Below, piece by piece: positions 1 through 4,955 of a stretch of DNA of 5,091 bases. This DNA is from an uncultured Clostridia bacterium (GTDB lineage: Bacteria > Bacillota > Clostridia > Lachnospirales > Bianqueaceae). The stretch's first letter is position 1; every line of letters starts with the position of its first letter. The stretch is from NCBI GenBank assembly GCA_947570515.1, contig CANOUM010000136.1, positions 1 through 5,091 of the forward strand. Reading direction: 5' to 3'. A program made the translations under genes and the position numbers. Under the pieces are notes generated by a model. The model was not told where the DNA came from. It made no database searches and saw nothing but the letters and a program-made list of their open reading frames with translations.

Positions 1-402
1 AAGACAGTGTATGTGCTGTATTTGAAAAACGGTGAACAGATTGTGGATCTTTTGTCAGTGATGAAAGCACATGTATCTCTGATGGAACTTGAAAATGTCA
101 GAATTGTTAAAGACGTTAGGAATAAAATCAATCGTCAGGTGAACTGCGAAACAGCCAATTTGAATAAAACCATTGGAGCTGCTGTAAAGCAAATTCAGGA
201 TATTCGCTATCTCATGGATCACGGCATGTTTCAGCAATTGTCTCCAGAACTGCTTGAAATGGCGCAGGTCAGGCTGGAAAATGAAGATTTACCGTTAAAG
301 GAACTGGGAAAGTTGTTAAACCCGCCGGTGAGCAAATCGGGGGTTAATCATAGACTGCGGCGCTTATCTGAGATGGCGCAGGAATTAAGAGAAAAGCATT
401 AG
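1..402 (+). CDS. whiA: WhiA, sporulation/cell-division regulator, C-terminal part (5' truncated by window)
   Basis: The reading frame is open from base 1 and ends at TAG 400-402, giving 133 residues; the gene begins upstream, so GTG at base 7 is not a real start. Recognisable WhiA signatures are the NRQVNCETANLNKT block (fragment residues 44-57) and a C-terminal helix-turn-helix (about residues 97-122) with LKELGKLL followed by VSKSGVNHRLRRL. WhiA is a DNA-binding protein of about 310 residues with an N-terminal LAGLIDADG-like domain, which would lie upstream of the window; it is linked to sporulation in Streptomyces and to cell division and chromosome segregation in Bacillus. Family knowledge places it after rapZ and yvcK/glmR and before an HPr-like gene. 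Here the next gene is 14 bases downstream, so the two are probably co-transcribed. Identification is firm. Confidence 0.95.
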   Translation, partial: KTVYVLYLKNGEQIVDLLSVMKAHVSLMELENVRIVKDVRNKINRQVNCETANLNKTIGAAVKQIQDIRYLMDHGMFQQLSPELLEMAQVRLENEDLPLKELGKLLNPPVSKSGVNHRLRRLSEMAQELREKH

Positions 403-416
403 AGGAGGGTATTGTA

Positions 417-665
417 GTGGAAAGAAAGGTTGTCATTACTCATTCGCAGGATCATGAATTTGAATTGGCGACGATGATTGTACAGTTAGCAAGCCGGTAT
501 CAGAGCAGAATTTCTATTTTATTAGGAAATAAGCGAGTGAATGCTAAAAGTATCATGGGTATGATGTCGCTTGGATTGATGGAGGAAGATGAAGTCACGA
601 TCATAGCAGAAGGAGAAGATGAATCCGAAGCGATGGGGTGTTTGACAGAGCTGTTGCATCAATAA
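417..665 (+). CDS. HPr-family protein lacking catalytic His-15 (Crh-like)
   Basis: This 82-residue protein starts at GTG 417, with AGGAGGG at 403-409 seven bases upstream. The fold signature is clear: a segment ATMIVQLASRY (residues 18-28) matching HPr helix 1, then VNAKSIMGMMSLGL (41-54), which holds the regulatory serine (Ser45, equal to Ser46 of Bacillus HPr), then the usual acidic C-terminal half. Aligned without gaps to Bacillus HPr, the active-site GIHARPA becomes DHEFELA (12-18), so phospho-acceptor His15 is Glu14 and Arg17 is Glu16. It therefore should not carry phosphate from Enzyme I to sugar permeases. Bacillus Crh, also encoded just after whiA, likewise lacks His15 (Gln there) but is phosphorylated on Ser46 by HPr kinase and acts with CcpA. 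A Crh-like role is inferred from position and motif; a separate normal ptsH should exist elsewhere in the genome. His13 is adjacent to the site but out of register. Confidence 0.85.
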   Translation: MERKVVITHSQDHEFELATMIVQLASRYQSRISILLGNKRVNAKSIMGMMSLGLMEEDEVTIIAEGEDESEAMGCLTELLHQ

Positions 666-671
666 AGATAT

Positions 672-706
672 AAAAAATGGTTTCCGTTTAACGGAAACCA
701 TTTTTT
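672..706. terminator. Bidirectional rho-independent terminator between convergent genes
   Basis: A perfect hairpin, TGGTTTCCG (678-686) pairing with CGGAAACCA (692-700) across loop TTTAA, is flanked by AAAAAA (672-677) and TTTTTT (701-706). On the plus strand it ends the whiA/HPr-like transcript seven bases after the stop codon. On the minus strand the A-tract reads as a U-tract, so it can also end the kinase/dipeptidase transcript, whose last stop codon is at 752-754. Confidence 0.93.
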
Positions 707-751
707 ATTGTTGGGAATGTTTTAACCCTTTACTTTGCTTAGAAGCTGTAT

Positions 752-1384
752 TTATCTTAAGCGAAATACCTCTTCGGCTAGTAATAAGGACTCCTCAATT
801 GTTCTTGATTCATCTCTTAAAATTACATGAAATCCTGAATTTAAAAATTTATTATAGTTTTCCTTTGAATTGAGTTTTTTCAAGCATTCTTTGAAATTAT
901 TCAATGCCTTATCCGGATTTTCTTCTTTTAGCAATAATTGATACAAAAATTGTTTTTCTCTATCGGGTCTATCAAAAAATCTGTCAACTGATATATCAGG
1001 ATCTACCAGCATAATCAAAACATGGTTAGTATCTGAGATGTTCCATAATACTTCTATTGGAATATTCGTATCTACAAACACCTTTTTGCCTTGCTTGGAT
1101 ACTTCCTCTAATATCTCTAATTCCAAAATAGTGCATTCTCTGGTACAACCATTAAACCATGACTCGTACTCATCGGGCGTTCTTCTTATAAAGTCACTCC
1201 AATTAACCAAGTCTCTGGTATATGTTAAGCATGGAAAATCATCACTATTCAAATTTGCAATAAGTGAATCATGATAATTCTCTTCACACGCAATACCGTC
1301 ATATTTATTTGCCAGTGCTTTTACCATGGTAGATTTTCCGGCATATGCAGTACCGTTTATAAAATAAACATTTTCAAATTTCAA
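752..1384 (-). CDS. P-loop kinase-like protein (AAA / shikimate- or nucleotide-kinase-type fold), function unknown
   Basis: With the TTG start proposed here the product has 210 residues; the frame extends to ATG at 1402 (216 residues), but that ATG lies just before the ribosome binding site. A Walker A loop GTAYAGKST (residues 11-19) follows a first beta strand VYFIN. A hydrophobic strand VFVDT (102-106) can supply a Walker-B-like Asp105, and an arginine-rich stretch DRFFDRPDREKQ (134-145) resembles the LID of small-molecule and nucleotide kinases. There is no signal peptide or membrane segment, so it is cytosolic. The sequence resembles proteins usually annotated AAA-family ATPase or shikimate-kinase-like in clostridia, whose substrate is not established. 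It lies 68 bases after the dipeptidase gene in the same direction and may share its transcript. It is much richer in A+T than its neighbours (18 G/C of 60 at 781-840), hinting at separate acquisition. Confidence 0.8.
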   Translation of the reverse strand: MKFENVYFINGTAYAGKSTMVKALANKYDGIACEENYHDSLIANLNSDDFPCLTYTRDLVNWSDFIRRTPDEYESWFNGCTRECTILELEILEEVSKQGKKVFVDTNIPIEVLWNISDTNHVLIMLVDPDISVDRFFDRPDREKQFLYQLLLKEENPDKALNNFKECLKKLNSKENYNKFLNSGFHVILRDESRTIEESLLLAEEVFRLR

Positions 1385-1390
1385 ATGGAA

Positions 1391-1399
1391 CACCTCCTT
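1391..1399 (-). promoter_or_regulatory. Ribosome binding site that sets the kinase start at TTG 1384
   Basis: On the minus strand AAGGAGGTG, an almost complete anti-Shine-Dalgarno match, lies immediately after the upstream ATG (1402-1400) and six bases before TTG (1384-1382). The ATG has no purine-rich site at a usable distance upstream. The site would be wasted inside the coding sequence unless initiation is at TTG, which also begins the protein directly at the first beta strand before the P-loop. Confidence 0.75.
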
Positions 1400-1452
1400 C
1401 ATTTTGTTTTGTCAATTTGTATGTCACATATTACAGAGTTTAGATGAATTTT

Positions 1453-2415
1453 TTATCGTAATACTTCTTTTAAAATGCGCTCTGCGTTGCCATAGGCGAA
1501 TTTTTCGATGTTTGTCTGAGAAAAGCCGCGATGCCGGAGCTCTTCAAAGATTTTGTGAACGTTCAATGGTGAAGCAACCTCGAGGCGGCCGCTGATGCCA
1601 TCCCAGTCAGAGCCAAGCCCGACGGCCTCTATACCGGCTATATTGGCAATATGTTCAATATGATCGCAAATGCGCGTCACTGTGCTTTCTGTACAGGTAA
1701 TGGTTTCGCCGATAAATTCGGGAGCAAAATTGATCCCGGTCATACCGCCTTTTTCGCCCAGCAGACGCAGCATATCATCGGTTAAATTGCGCTGATGCGG
1801 GGTCAGAGCACGGGCATTGGAATGGCTGGCGATGAACGGTTTTTTGGTAGTGCTGACCACATCGTAGAAGCCTCCGTCAGATAGATGGGACACATCAATG
1901 ATCATACCAAGCTGATTCATGTGCTCGACGGCTTCAAAACCAAACGGTGTAAGGCCTTTTTTCATTTCTTCTGCATCGGAGGAGTTGGGGAATCCAAAAC
2001 AGTTAGCGCCGTTCCAGGTAAAGGAAATCAAACGATATCCAAGCTGATAGTAGGTTTCCAGTTTTTCATGGCTTCCATTTACCATACGGCCATCTTCGAA
2101 GGTGAGAAATGCACTCATGAGACCGTTGGCTTGATTGGCAAGATACTCCTCGTAGCTGCGGGCAAAGGCGATCATGTCGGAATGAGCCTCGATCTCGTTC
2201 ATCAGACCATCATATAATGCCTGGCGAAATGGTTCATCTTCTGCTTCCGGCATGCGCGTGCGCGGAGGCATAAAGGTGGCGAAAAACTGTGCGGCGCATT
2301 CACCCTGCTGCATGCGGATGAAGTCTACGCTGTGCTGATTTTGATAGAGTCCTTCTGCAGTAGCTCCAGGGCGATACATCAGTAACGTATCACAGTGAAA
2401 ATCAATATATTTCAT
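1453..2415 (-). CDS. M19-family dipeptidase (membrane/renal dipeptidase type)
   Basis: A 320-residue zinc dipeptidase, the usual length for bacterial M19 enzymes, which hydrolyse dipeptides with broad specificity, some including D-residues. All metal-ligand motifs of the family are visible: HCD (His7, Asp9), the bridging Glu107 in FEDG, His177 in DVSHLS, His198 in ASHSNAR, and Asp270 in GSDWDG, plus a C-terminal YGNAERIL helix. No signal peptide is present, so it should be cytosolic and probably takes part in peptide nutrition or cell-wall peptide recycling. ATG 2415 is chosen because the protein then begins MKYIDFHCDT, as relatives do, with GAGGA five bases upstream. An upstream in-frame start at 2484 would add 23 residues from the hairpin-rich leader and is not credible. 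No terminator follows the stop, so transcription may continue into the kinase gene. Confidence 0.94.
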   Translation of the reverse strand: MKYIDFHCDTLLMYRPGATAEGLYQNQHSVDFIRMQQGECAAQFFATFMPPRTRMPEAEDEPFRQALYDGLMNEIEAHSDMIAFARSYEEYLANQANGLMSAFLTFEDGRMVNGSHEKLETYYQLGYRLISFTWNGANCFGFPNSSDAEEMKKGLTPFGFEAVEHMNQLGMIIDVSHLSDGGFYDVVSTTKKPFIASHSNARALTPHQRNLTDDMLRLLGEKGGMTGINFAPEFIGETITCTESTVTRICDHIEHIANIAGIEAVGLGSDWDGISGRLEVASPLNVHKIFEELRHRGFSQTNIEKFAYGNAERILKEVLR

Positions 2416-2458
2416 GGAAATCCTCATTTCTGCACTGATTGAGTGCGCGGTTGTAGTA

Positions 2459-2479
2459 AAGTTCGCTGTAAGCGAACTT
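2459..2479. repeat. Perfect 9-bp triloop hairpin in the dipeptidase leader
   Basis: AAGTTCGCT (2459-2467) and AGCGAACTT (2471-2479) are exact reverse complements around the loop GTA. It lies about 45 bases upstream of the dipeptidase start. No U-tract follows on either strand, so it is not a standard terminator. It is the first of a series of inverted repeats. Confidence 0.8.
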
Positions 2480-2480
2480 A

Positions 2481-2506
2481 GCAAGCAATCCCTGCGGGAT
2501 TCTTGC
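2481..2506. repeat. 11-bp triloop hairpin with one bulge
   Basis: GCAAG (2481-2485) and AATCCC (2487-2492) pair with GGGATT (2496-2501) and CTTGC (2502-2506) around loop TGC; only C2486 is unpaired. It begins one base after the preceding hairpin, so the two could stack coaxially in RNA. Confidence 0.8.
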
Positions 2507-2541
2507 GGTCGTTCTGTACCTTATTTATCATAACGATATCG

Positions 2542-2566
2542 GAGTTTGATGCAAAGCATCAAACTC
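2542..2566. repeat. Perfect 11-bp triloop hairpin
   Basis: GAGTTTGATGC (2542-2552) and GCATCAAACTC (2556-2566) are exact reverse complements around loop AAA. The short palindrome CGATATCG (2534-2541) abuts it. The design matches the two preceding hairpins (9-11 bp stem, three-base loop), but the stem sequence differs. Confidence 0.8.
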
Positions 2567-2576
2567 ATAGCGCCAT

Positions 2577-2622
2577 AGCGCAGCACGAATGCTTGACTGG
2601 CCGGAATATATCTGGCTGCGCT
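2577..2622. repeat. Outer inverted repeat AGCGCAGC...GCTGCGCT near the transcript start
   Basis: AGCGCAGC (2577-2584) and GCTGCGCT (2615-2622) are exact reverse complements about 30 bases apart, with a weaker inner pairing of CCGGA and TCTGG around ATATA. It would form the 5' stem of the dipeptidase transcript if the promoter at 2624-2653 is real. The overlapping GCGC-CATA-GCGC at 2570-2581 offers an alternative pairing. Confidence 0.6.
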
Positions 2623-2623
2623 T

Positions 2624-2653
2624 ATTTTACCATAAAGAGGAGAAGAAGAACAA
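2624..2653 (-). promoter_or_regulatory. Probable extended -10 promoter for the dipeptidase gene
   Basis: Minus-strand TAAAAT (2629-2624) is a 5-of-6 match to the -10 element and is preceded by TGG, giving the extended -10 motif. A weak -35, TTGTTC (2653-2648), lies 18 bases upstream. Initiation near 2617 would yield a leader of about 200 bases containing all four inverted repeats. The weak -35 limits certainty. Confidence 0.45.
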
Positions 2654-2822
2654 GAGAAAATATATTGAGAGGTATATGTAATTGTAATGATGCATTATAT
2701 AGTATAGGGTATTTTGAAAAAGATATATAAAAATAATAAAGAGAATTGAGATATAGAACGGGGTTACTCTGGTATTATTAAAAAAATAATAATACAATAA
2801 TGGATTTTCAATAAAATATAAA
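2654..2822. other. AT-rich intergenic stretch without a gene
   Basis: This divergent intergenic stretch is extremely A+T rich and shows no credible coding sequence; the long open frames through it encode only low-complexity Phe/Ile/Tyr-rich strings with no ribosome binding site. A weak AT hairpin, GTATTATT (2772-2779) with AATAATAC (2788-2795), is present. The composition would suit an upstream enhancer (UP-element-like) for the promoter at 2823, which is inference. Confidence 0.6.
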
Positions 2823-2851
2823 TTGACATAAGGTAAATAAGGTGATATAAT
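2823..2851 (+). promoter_or_regulatory. Full-consensus sigma-A promoter with extended -10
   Basis: TTGACA (2823-2828) and TATAAT (2846-2851) are both exact consensus with a 17-base spacer, and TG at 2843-2844 gives an extended -10. Transcription would begin near 2858, giving an untranslated leader of about 105 bases before ATG 2963. AAAAGGAG (2947-2954) provides the ribosome binding site. No obvious operator palindrome overlaps it, though AT-rich sites would be hard to see by eye. Confidence 0.9.
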
Positions 2852-2962
2852 TGAGATAATAAAAAATAGAATATAGAAATTGGAATGAGGTAGAGACAAT
2901 GTTCCTGTAAATTTGGTATCAAGGCCGTCGGTTCACATATTGCACGAAAAGGAGAAAGCAAG

Positions 2963-3316
2963 ATGAAAAGAAGGTTTTTTGCAGGAATTTTGATTACAGC
3001 ATTAGCATTAGTCAGCATAGGAGCAATGGCGAAAACAAACAGCGATACCGTGCCCTTTGACGGGGGCGGGTATGGCGTGATCACGATCGGAATTGCAGAT
3101 AATGGACATAATGCATGGGCAGAGACTGTATCGTATAGCGTCAATAATGAGGTGCTCAGCACACGGATACAGGGATATGGAGATACAATGGCAGTCGGTC
3201 CTTTTACTGGGCATTACGATGCGAAAGTAACAGGAGGAGCGGAGGGTCTTAAAGCAGCGGAGTCATGGCATGCATTTTTTGGCCGCTCAAGCTGTAATAT
3301 GTATATATCTCGATAA
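2963..3316 (+). CDS. Small secreted protein of unknown family (117 aa precursor)
   Basis: I do not recognise this family. Start ATG 2963 has AAAAGGAG eight bases upstream. The N-terminus is a classical Sec signal peptide: basic MKRR, hydrophobic residues 5-20, and an AMA cleavage site after residue 23, leaving a mature protein of about 94 residues. The mature part is glycine-rich (14 Gly), with a GGGYG cluster at 34-38, alternating polar/hydrophobic stretches typical of beta strands (ITIGIA 40-45, AETVSYSV 53-60), a motif ESWHAFFGRSSC (100-111) and one cysteine (Cys111), so no internal disulfide. It has no lipobox, sortase motif or double-glycine leader. It is driven by a full-consensus promoter and followed at once by a terminator, so it should be highly expressed. 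Size, export and glycine content loosely recall secreted bacteriocins such as the lactococcin 972 group, but no diagnostic motif supports that. Neighbouring solute-binding lipoproteins may be partners. Confidence 0.8.
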   Translation: MKRRFFAGILITALALVSIGAMAKTNSDTVPFDGGGYGVITIGIADNGHNAWAETVSYSVNNEVLSTRIQGYGDTMAVGPFTGHYDAKVTGGAEGLKAAESWHAFFGRSSCNMYISR

Positions 3317-3322
3317 GATAGG

Positions 3323-3357
3323 AGGGAGAGAATGCAAAATTCTCTCCCTTTTTGTTT
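3323..3357 (+). terminator. Intrinsic terminator after the small secreted protein gene
   Basis: AGGGAGAGAAT (3323-3333) pairs perfectly with ATTCTCTCCCT (3339-3349) around loop GCAAA, followed by TTTTTGTTT. It begins seven bases after the stop codon. Because the lipoprotein genes downstream show no good promoter, it probably acts as an expression step-down that lets some polymerase through. Confidence 0.92.
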
Positions 3358-3384
3358 ATGCACAGGGGCGCACAGATGGAATTT

Positions 3385-3442
3385 GCCGCTGATGCGGCGT
3401 GCGGCCCGCGCGGCGAGTAGGAGCGATAAATCTTCCCTACTC
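3385..3442 (+). other. GC-rich structured spacer upstream of the first lipoprotein gene
   Basis: The spacer between terminator and lipoprotein start contains GCCGC (3385-3389) pairing with GCGGC (3394-3398) across TGAT, a dense G/C run at 3394-3414, and GAGTAGG (3415-3421) pairing with CCTACTC (3436-3442) across 14 bases. This GC spike contrasts sharply with the AT-rich leader before 2963. I see no consensus promoter here. It may be a processing or stabilising structure in a read-through transcript; this is inference. Confidence 0.45.
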
Positions 3443-3466
3443 GATCTATCAAGTGAGGAATCGGTG

Positions 3467-3602
3467 ATGAAGAAAAAATTTTATGTCATAGTATTGTTTT
3501 TACTTCTGTGTATGGCAGTTTGGATCGGATGTCATCAGAAGGACAACGTATATCACTGGGCGATTTTGCAAAACGGCCGGCATCAGATGGACGAAGCGCA
3601 GA
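3467..3602 (+). repeat. Direct repeat, copy 1 (second copy at 4956-5091)
   Basis: Bases 3467-3602 and 4956-5091 align without gaps at an offset of 1489, with 12 mismatches in 136 positions. Half of the mismatches fall in the first seven codons, and most of the later ones are synonymous. The similarity begins at the start codons and is not seen in the bases upstream, so it is a gene duplication whose N-terminal part is strongly conserved or recently homogenised. Confidence 0.9.
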
Positions 3603-4930
3603 TTCAGCGGATCAATGAGCGACTTCTGGAGATGGGCATAGAAGGGCAGATAGAGTTTCACTATGTGACCATAGAGGGGCTCGTAACCCCAGAAGTAGTC
3701 AAACAGACCTATAAGGATTTGGGCAGAAAGATGGACTTTGTTTCCATCAGTCCCTCATTGGTTGCCTTTACAAAAAAAGAGTGGCAGGAGACATTTCTGG
3801 AACTGAGCGAAGAGCTGCAAAACGGAGGACTCAGAGGATTTTATGAACGGATTCCAGAGCCGGTCTGGGAAGCCAATCGCATGGCAGGAGGAATTTATTC
3901 GTTTTCCTGGAGCAGCATGCTTCGTCCTTATGGGTTTGGCTTTCCCCATCAGCTGGTCGAAAAAATAGGGAAGGAAAAGCTGCTTACACTCAGACAGGCG
4001 AGAGGGATAGAAGATGAAAGTATCTGGAAGGAGCTCTATGAGGCAAACGGAGAACAGGCGATTTGTCTCTGGACATCTATCTCCTGGGGCACTCAGCTAT
4101 CAACAAAAGAGCTACCATATGCGCGTTGTACTTTAGATGGCTTTTCCGGAGGGTGGAACAGACATTATTTCTGGATGCTGATGGACGATGTGGGATATAA
4201 CTATGAAACCGGAAAATTTGAGTGGATGGGAGAAAGCGAGGCCTATAGGAAACTATTTGAAGGGGTCGTAGATTTTTATAAGAAGGGCTATATCAGAAAT
4301 GTTAACATTGATACAGTGATCGAGTATGAAGTGGATATCCATGCGGCGCAGGGATACTTCGGGTATGATAACAAGGTGGAAGATAATATAGAAAATCCGT
4401 ATGTTAGATTATGGATCCCTTCCTGGGAAGAACTGCAGCTTGATCCGAGAAGTCCTTATGCATATCTCTATTCGTTTGTGTATAAGGAAGCGCGTGAGGG
4501 TTGGCAGGAGGTACTGACAGCGGTCGGAGTGGATGAAGAGATTACGGAAATTATCAATAGGAAAGATGATATGACGCTGACAAGGATTTTATATGAGGAT
4601 ATGGAGCTGAATTCGGCGGTACCACCGCAAATAGAGGATATGTATACGTTTTTAGAGGATGTATACAGCAGGCTGGAGAAGAGAGAGGTGACAGATTTTA
4701 TTTTTAATCCGCTGCCGGTGCAGGAAATCATGAGGGAATGTGAGCGCAGAGCAGGAGCCTATGCAGGAACTGATTTCTTTACTGAGGGAAAGACCTGGTC
4801 AGAAAGAAAGATTGATATCAAGAAGGTAGAAGAGGTATGGGAGAGCTATCTGAGCGTGATGGAGGAAAGTCCCATTCATGAGCTGGTGGAGGAAGTGAAC
4901 CGGCAATATCAGGAATGGATTCAAAGCTGA
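3467..4930 (+). CDS. Extracellular solute-binding lipoprotein (ABC-transporter type, LipO-like), tandem copy 1
   Basis: The product has 487 residues from ATG 3467, with GAGGAA (3455-3460) six bases upstream. The open frame reaches back to 3332, but that ATG lies inside the terminator hairpin and the added 45 residues have no export signal. The N-terminus is a lipoprotein signal peptide: KKK, hydrophobic 5-20, and a WIGC lipobox with Cys22 for lipid attachment; Trp at -3 is unusual. The next segment, IQRINERLLEMGIEGQIEFHYV, resembles the start of family-1 solute-binding proteins, and the C-terminus (a lysine/glutamate-rich helix, then LVEEVNRQYQEWIQ) matches the final helix typical of LipO/YtcQ-type proteins. 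Such lipoproteins deliver oligosaccharides or peptides to ABC permeases. No permease gene is in the window. A paralogue starts 25 bases downstream, indicating an operon. Ligand unknown. Confidence 0.8.
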   Translation: MKKKFYVIVLFLLLCMAVWIGCHQKDNVYHWAILQNGRHQMDEAQIQRINERLLEMGIEGQIEFHYVTIEGLVTPEVVKQTYKDLGRKMDFVSISPSLVAFTKKEWQETFLELSEELQNGGLRGFYERIPEPVWEANRMAGGIYSFSWSSMLRPYGFGFPHQLVEKIGKEKLLTLRQARGIEDESIWKELYEANGEQAICLWTSISWGTQLSTKELPYARCTLDGFSGGWNRHYFWMLMDDVGYNYETGKFEWMGESEAYRKLFEGVVDFYKKGYIRNVNIDTVIEYEVDIHAAQGYFGYDNKVEDNIENPYVRLWIPSWEELQLDPRSPYAYLYSFVYKEAREGWQEVLTAVGVDEEITEIINRKDDMTLTRILYEDMELNSAVPPQIEDMYTFLEDVYSRLEKREVTDFIFNPLPVQEIMRECERRAGAYAGTDFFTEGKTWSERKIDIKKVEEVWESYLSVMEESPIHELVEEVNRQYQEWIQS

Positions 4931-4955
4931 GAGAGAAGATAGGGTAGGAAGCCAT

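Noticed and set aside
1403..1452. Separate promoter for the kinase gene, with TTGACA on the minus strand near 1412
   Set aside because: A matching -10 at the right spacing would fall on the ribosome binding site, and the TAATAT nearby lacks a -35; co-transcription with the dipeptidase is simpler.
2416..2484. 23-residue N-terminal extension of the dipeptidase
   Set aside because: It is encoded by hairpin-bearing leader sequence, while ATG 2415 has its own ribosome site and gives the family-typical N-terminus.
2772..2795. AT-only hairpin as a possible terminator or operator
   Set aside because: It is expected by chance in such AT-rich DNA, has little stability and is not followed by a U-tract in a useful position.
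2627..2899. 90-residue minus-strand frame with a membrane-protein-like composition
   Set aside because: Its Phe/Ile/Tyr-rich content is a product of A+T-rich DNA; it overlaps two promoters and has no ribosome binding site.
2899..2910. Three-codon leader ORF (ATG TTC CTG TAA) before the small secreted gene
   Set aside because: Too short to distinguish from chance; no regulatory codons or paired attenuator hairpins are visible around it.
2764..3162. 132-residue minus-strand frame opposite the small secreted gene
   Set aside because: It is the antisense shadow of a gene with a clear signal peptide, ribosome site and promoter, and it extends into low-complexity AT sequence.
2963..3316. Assignment of the small secreted protein to the lactococcin 972 bacteriocin family
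   Set aside because: Size, Sec export and glycine richness are similar, but I could not line up family-defining residues, and the usual multi-membrane immunity/ABC genes are not in the window.
3332..3466. 45-codon N-terminal extension of the first lipoprotein in the long open frame
   Set aside because: Its ATG lies inside the terminator stem, there is no suitable ribosome binding site, and ATG 3467 is followed by a proper lipoprotein signal peptide matched by the second copy.
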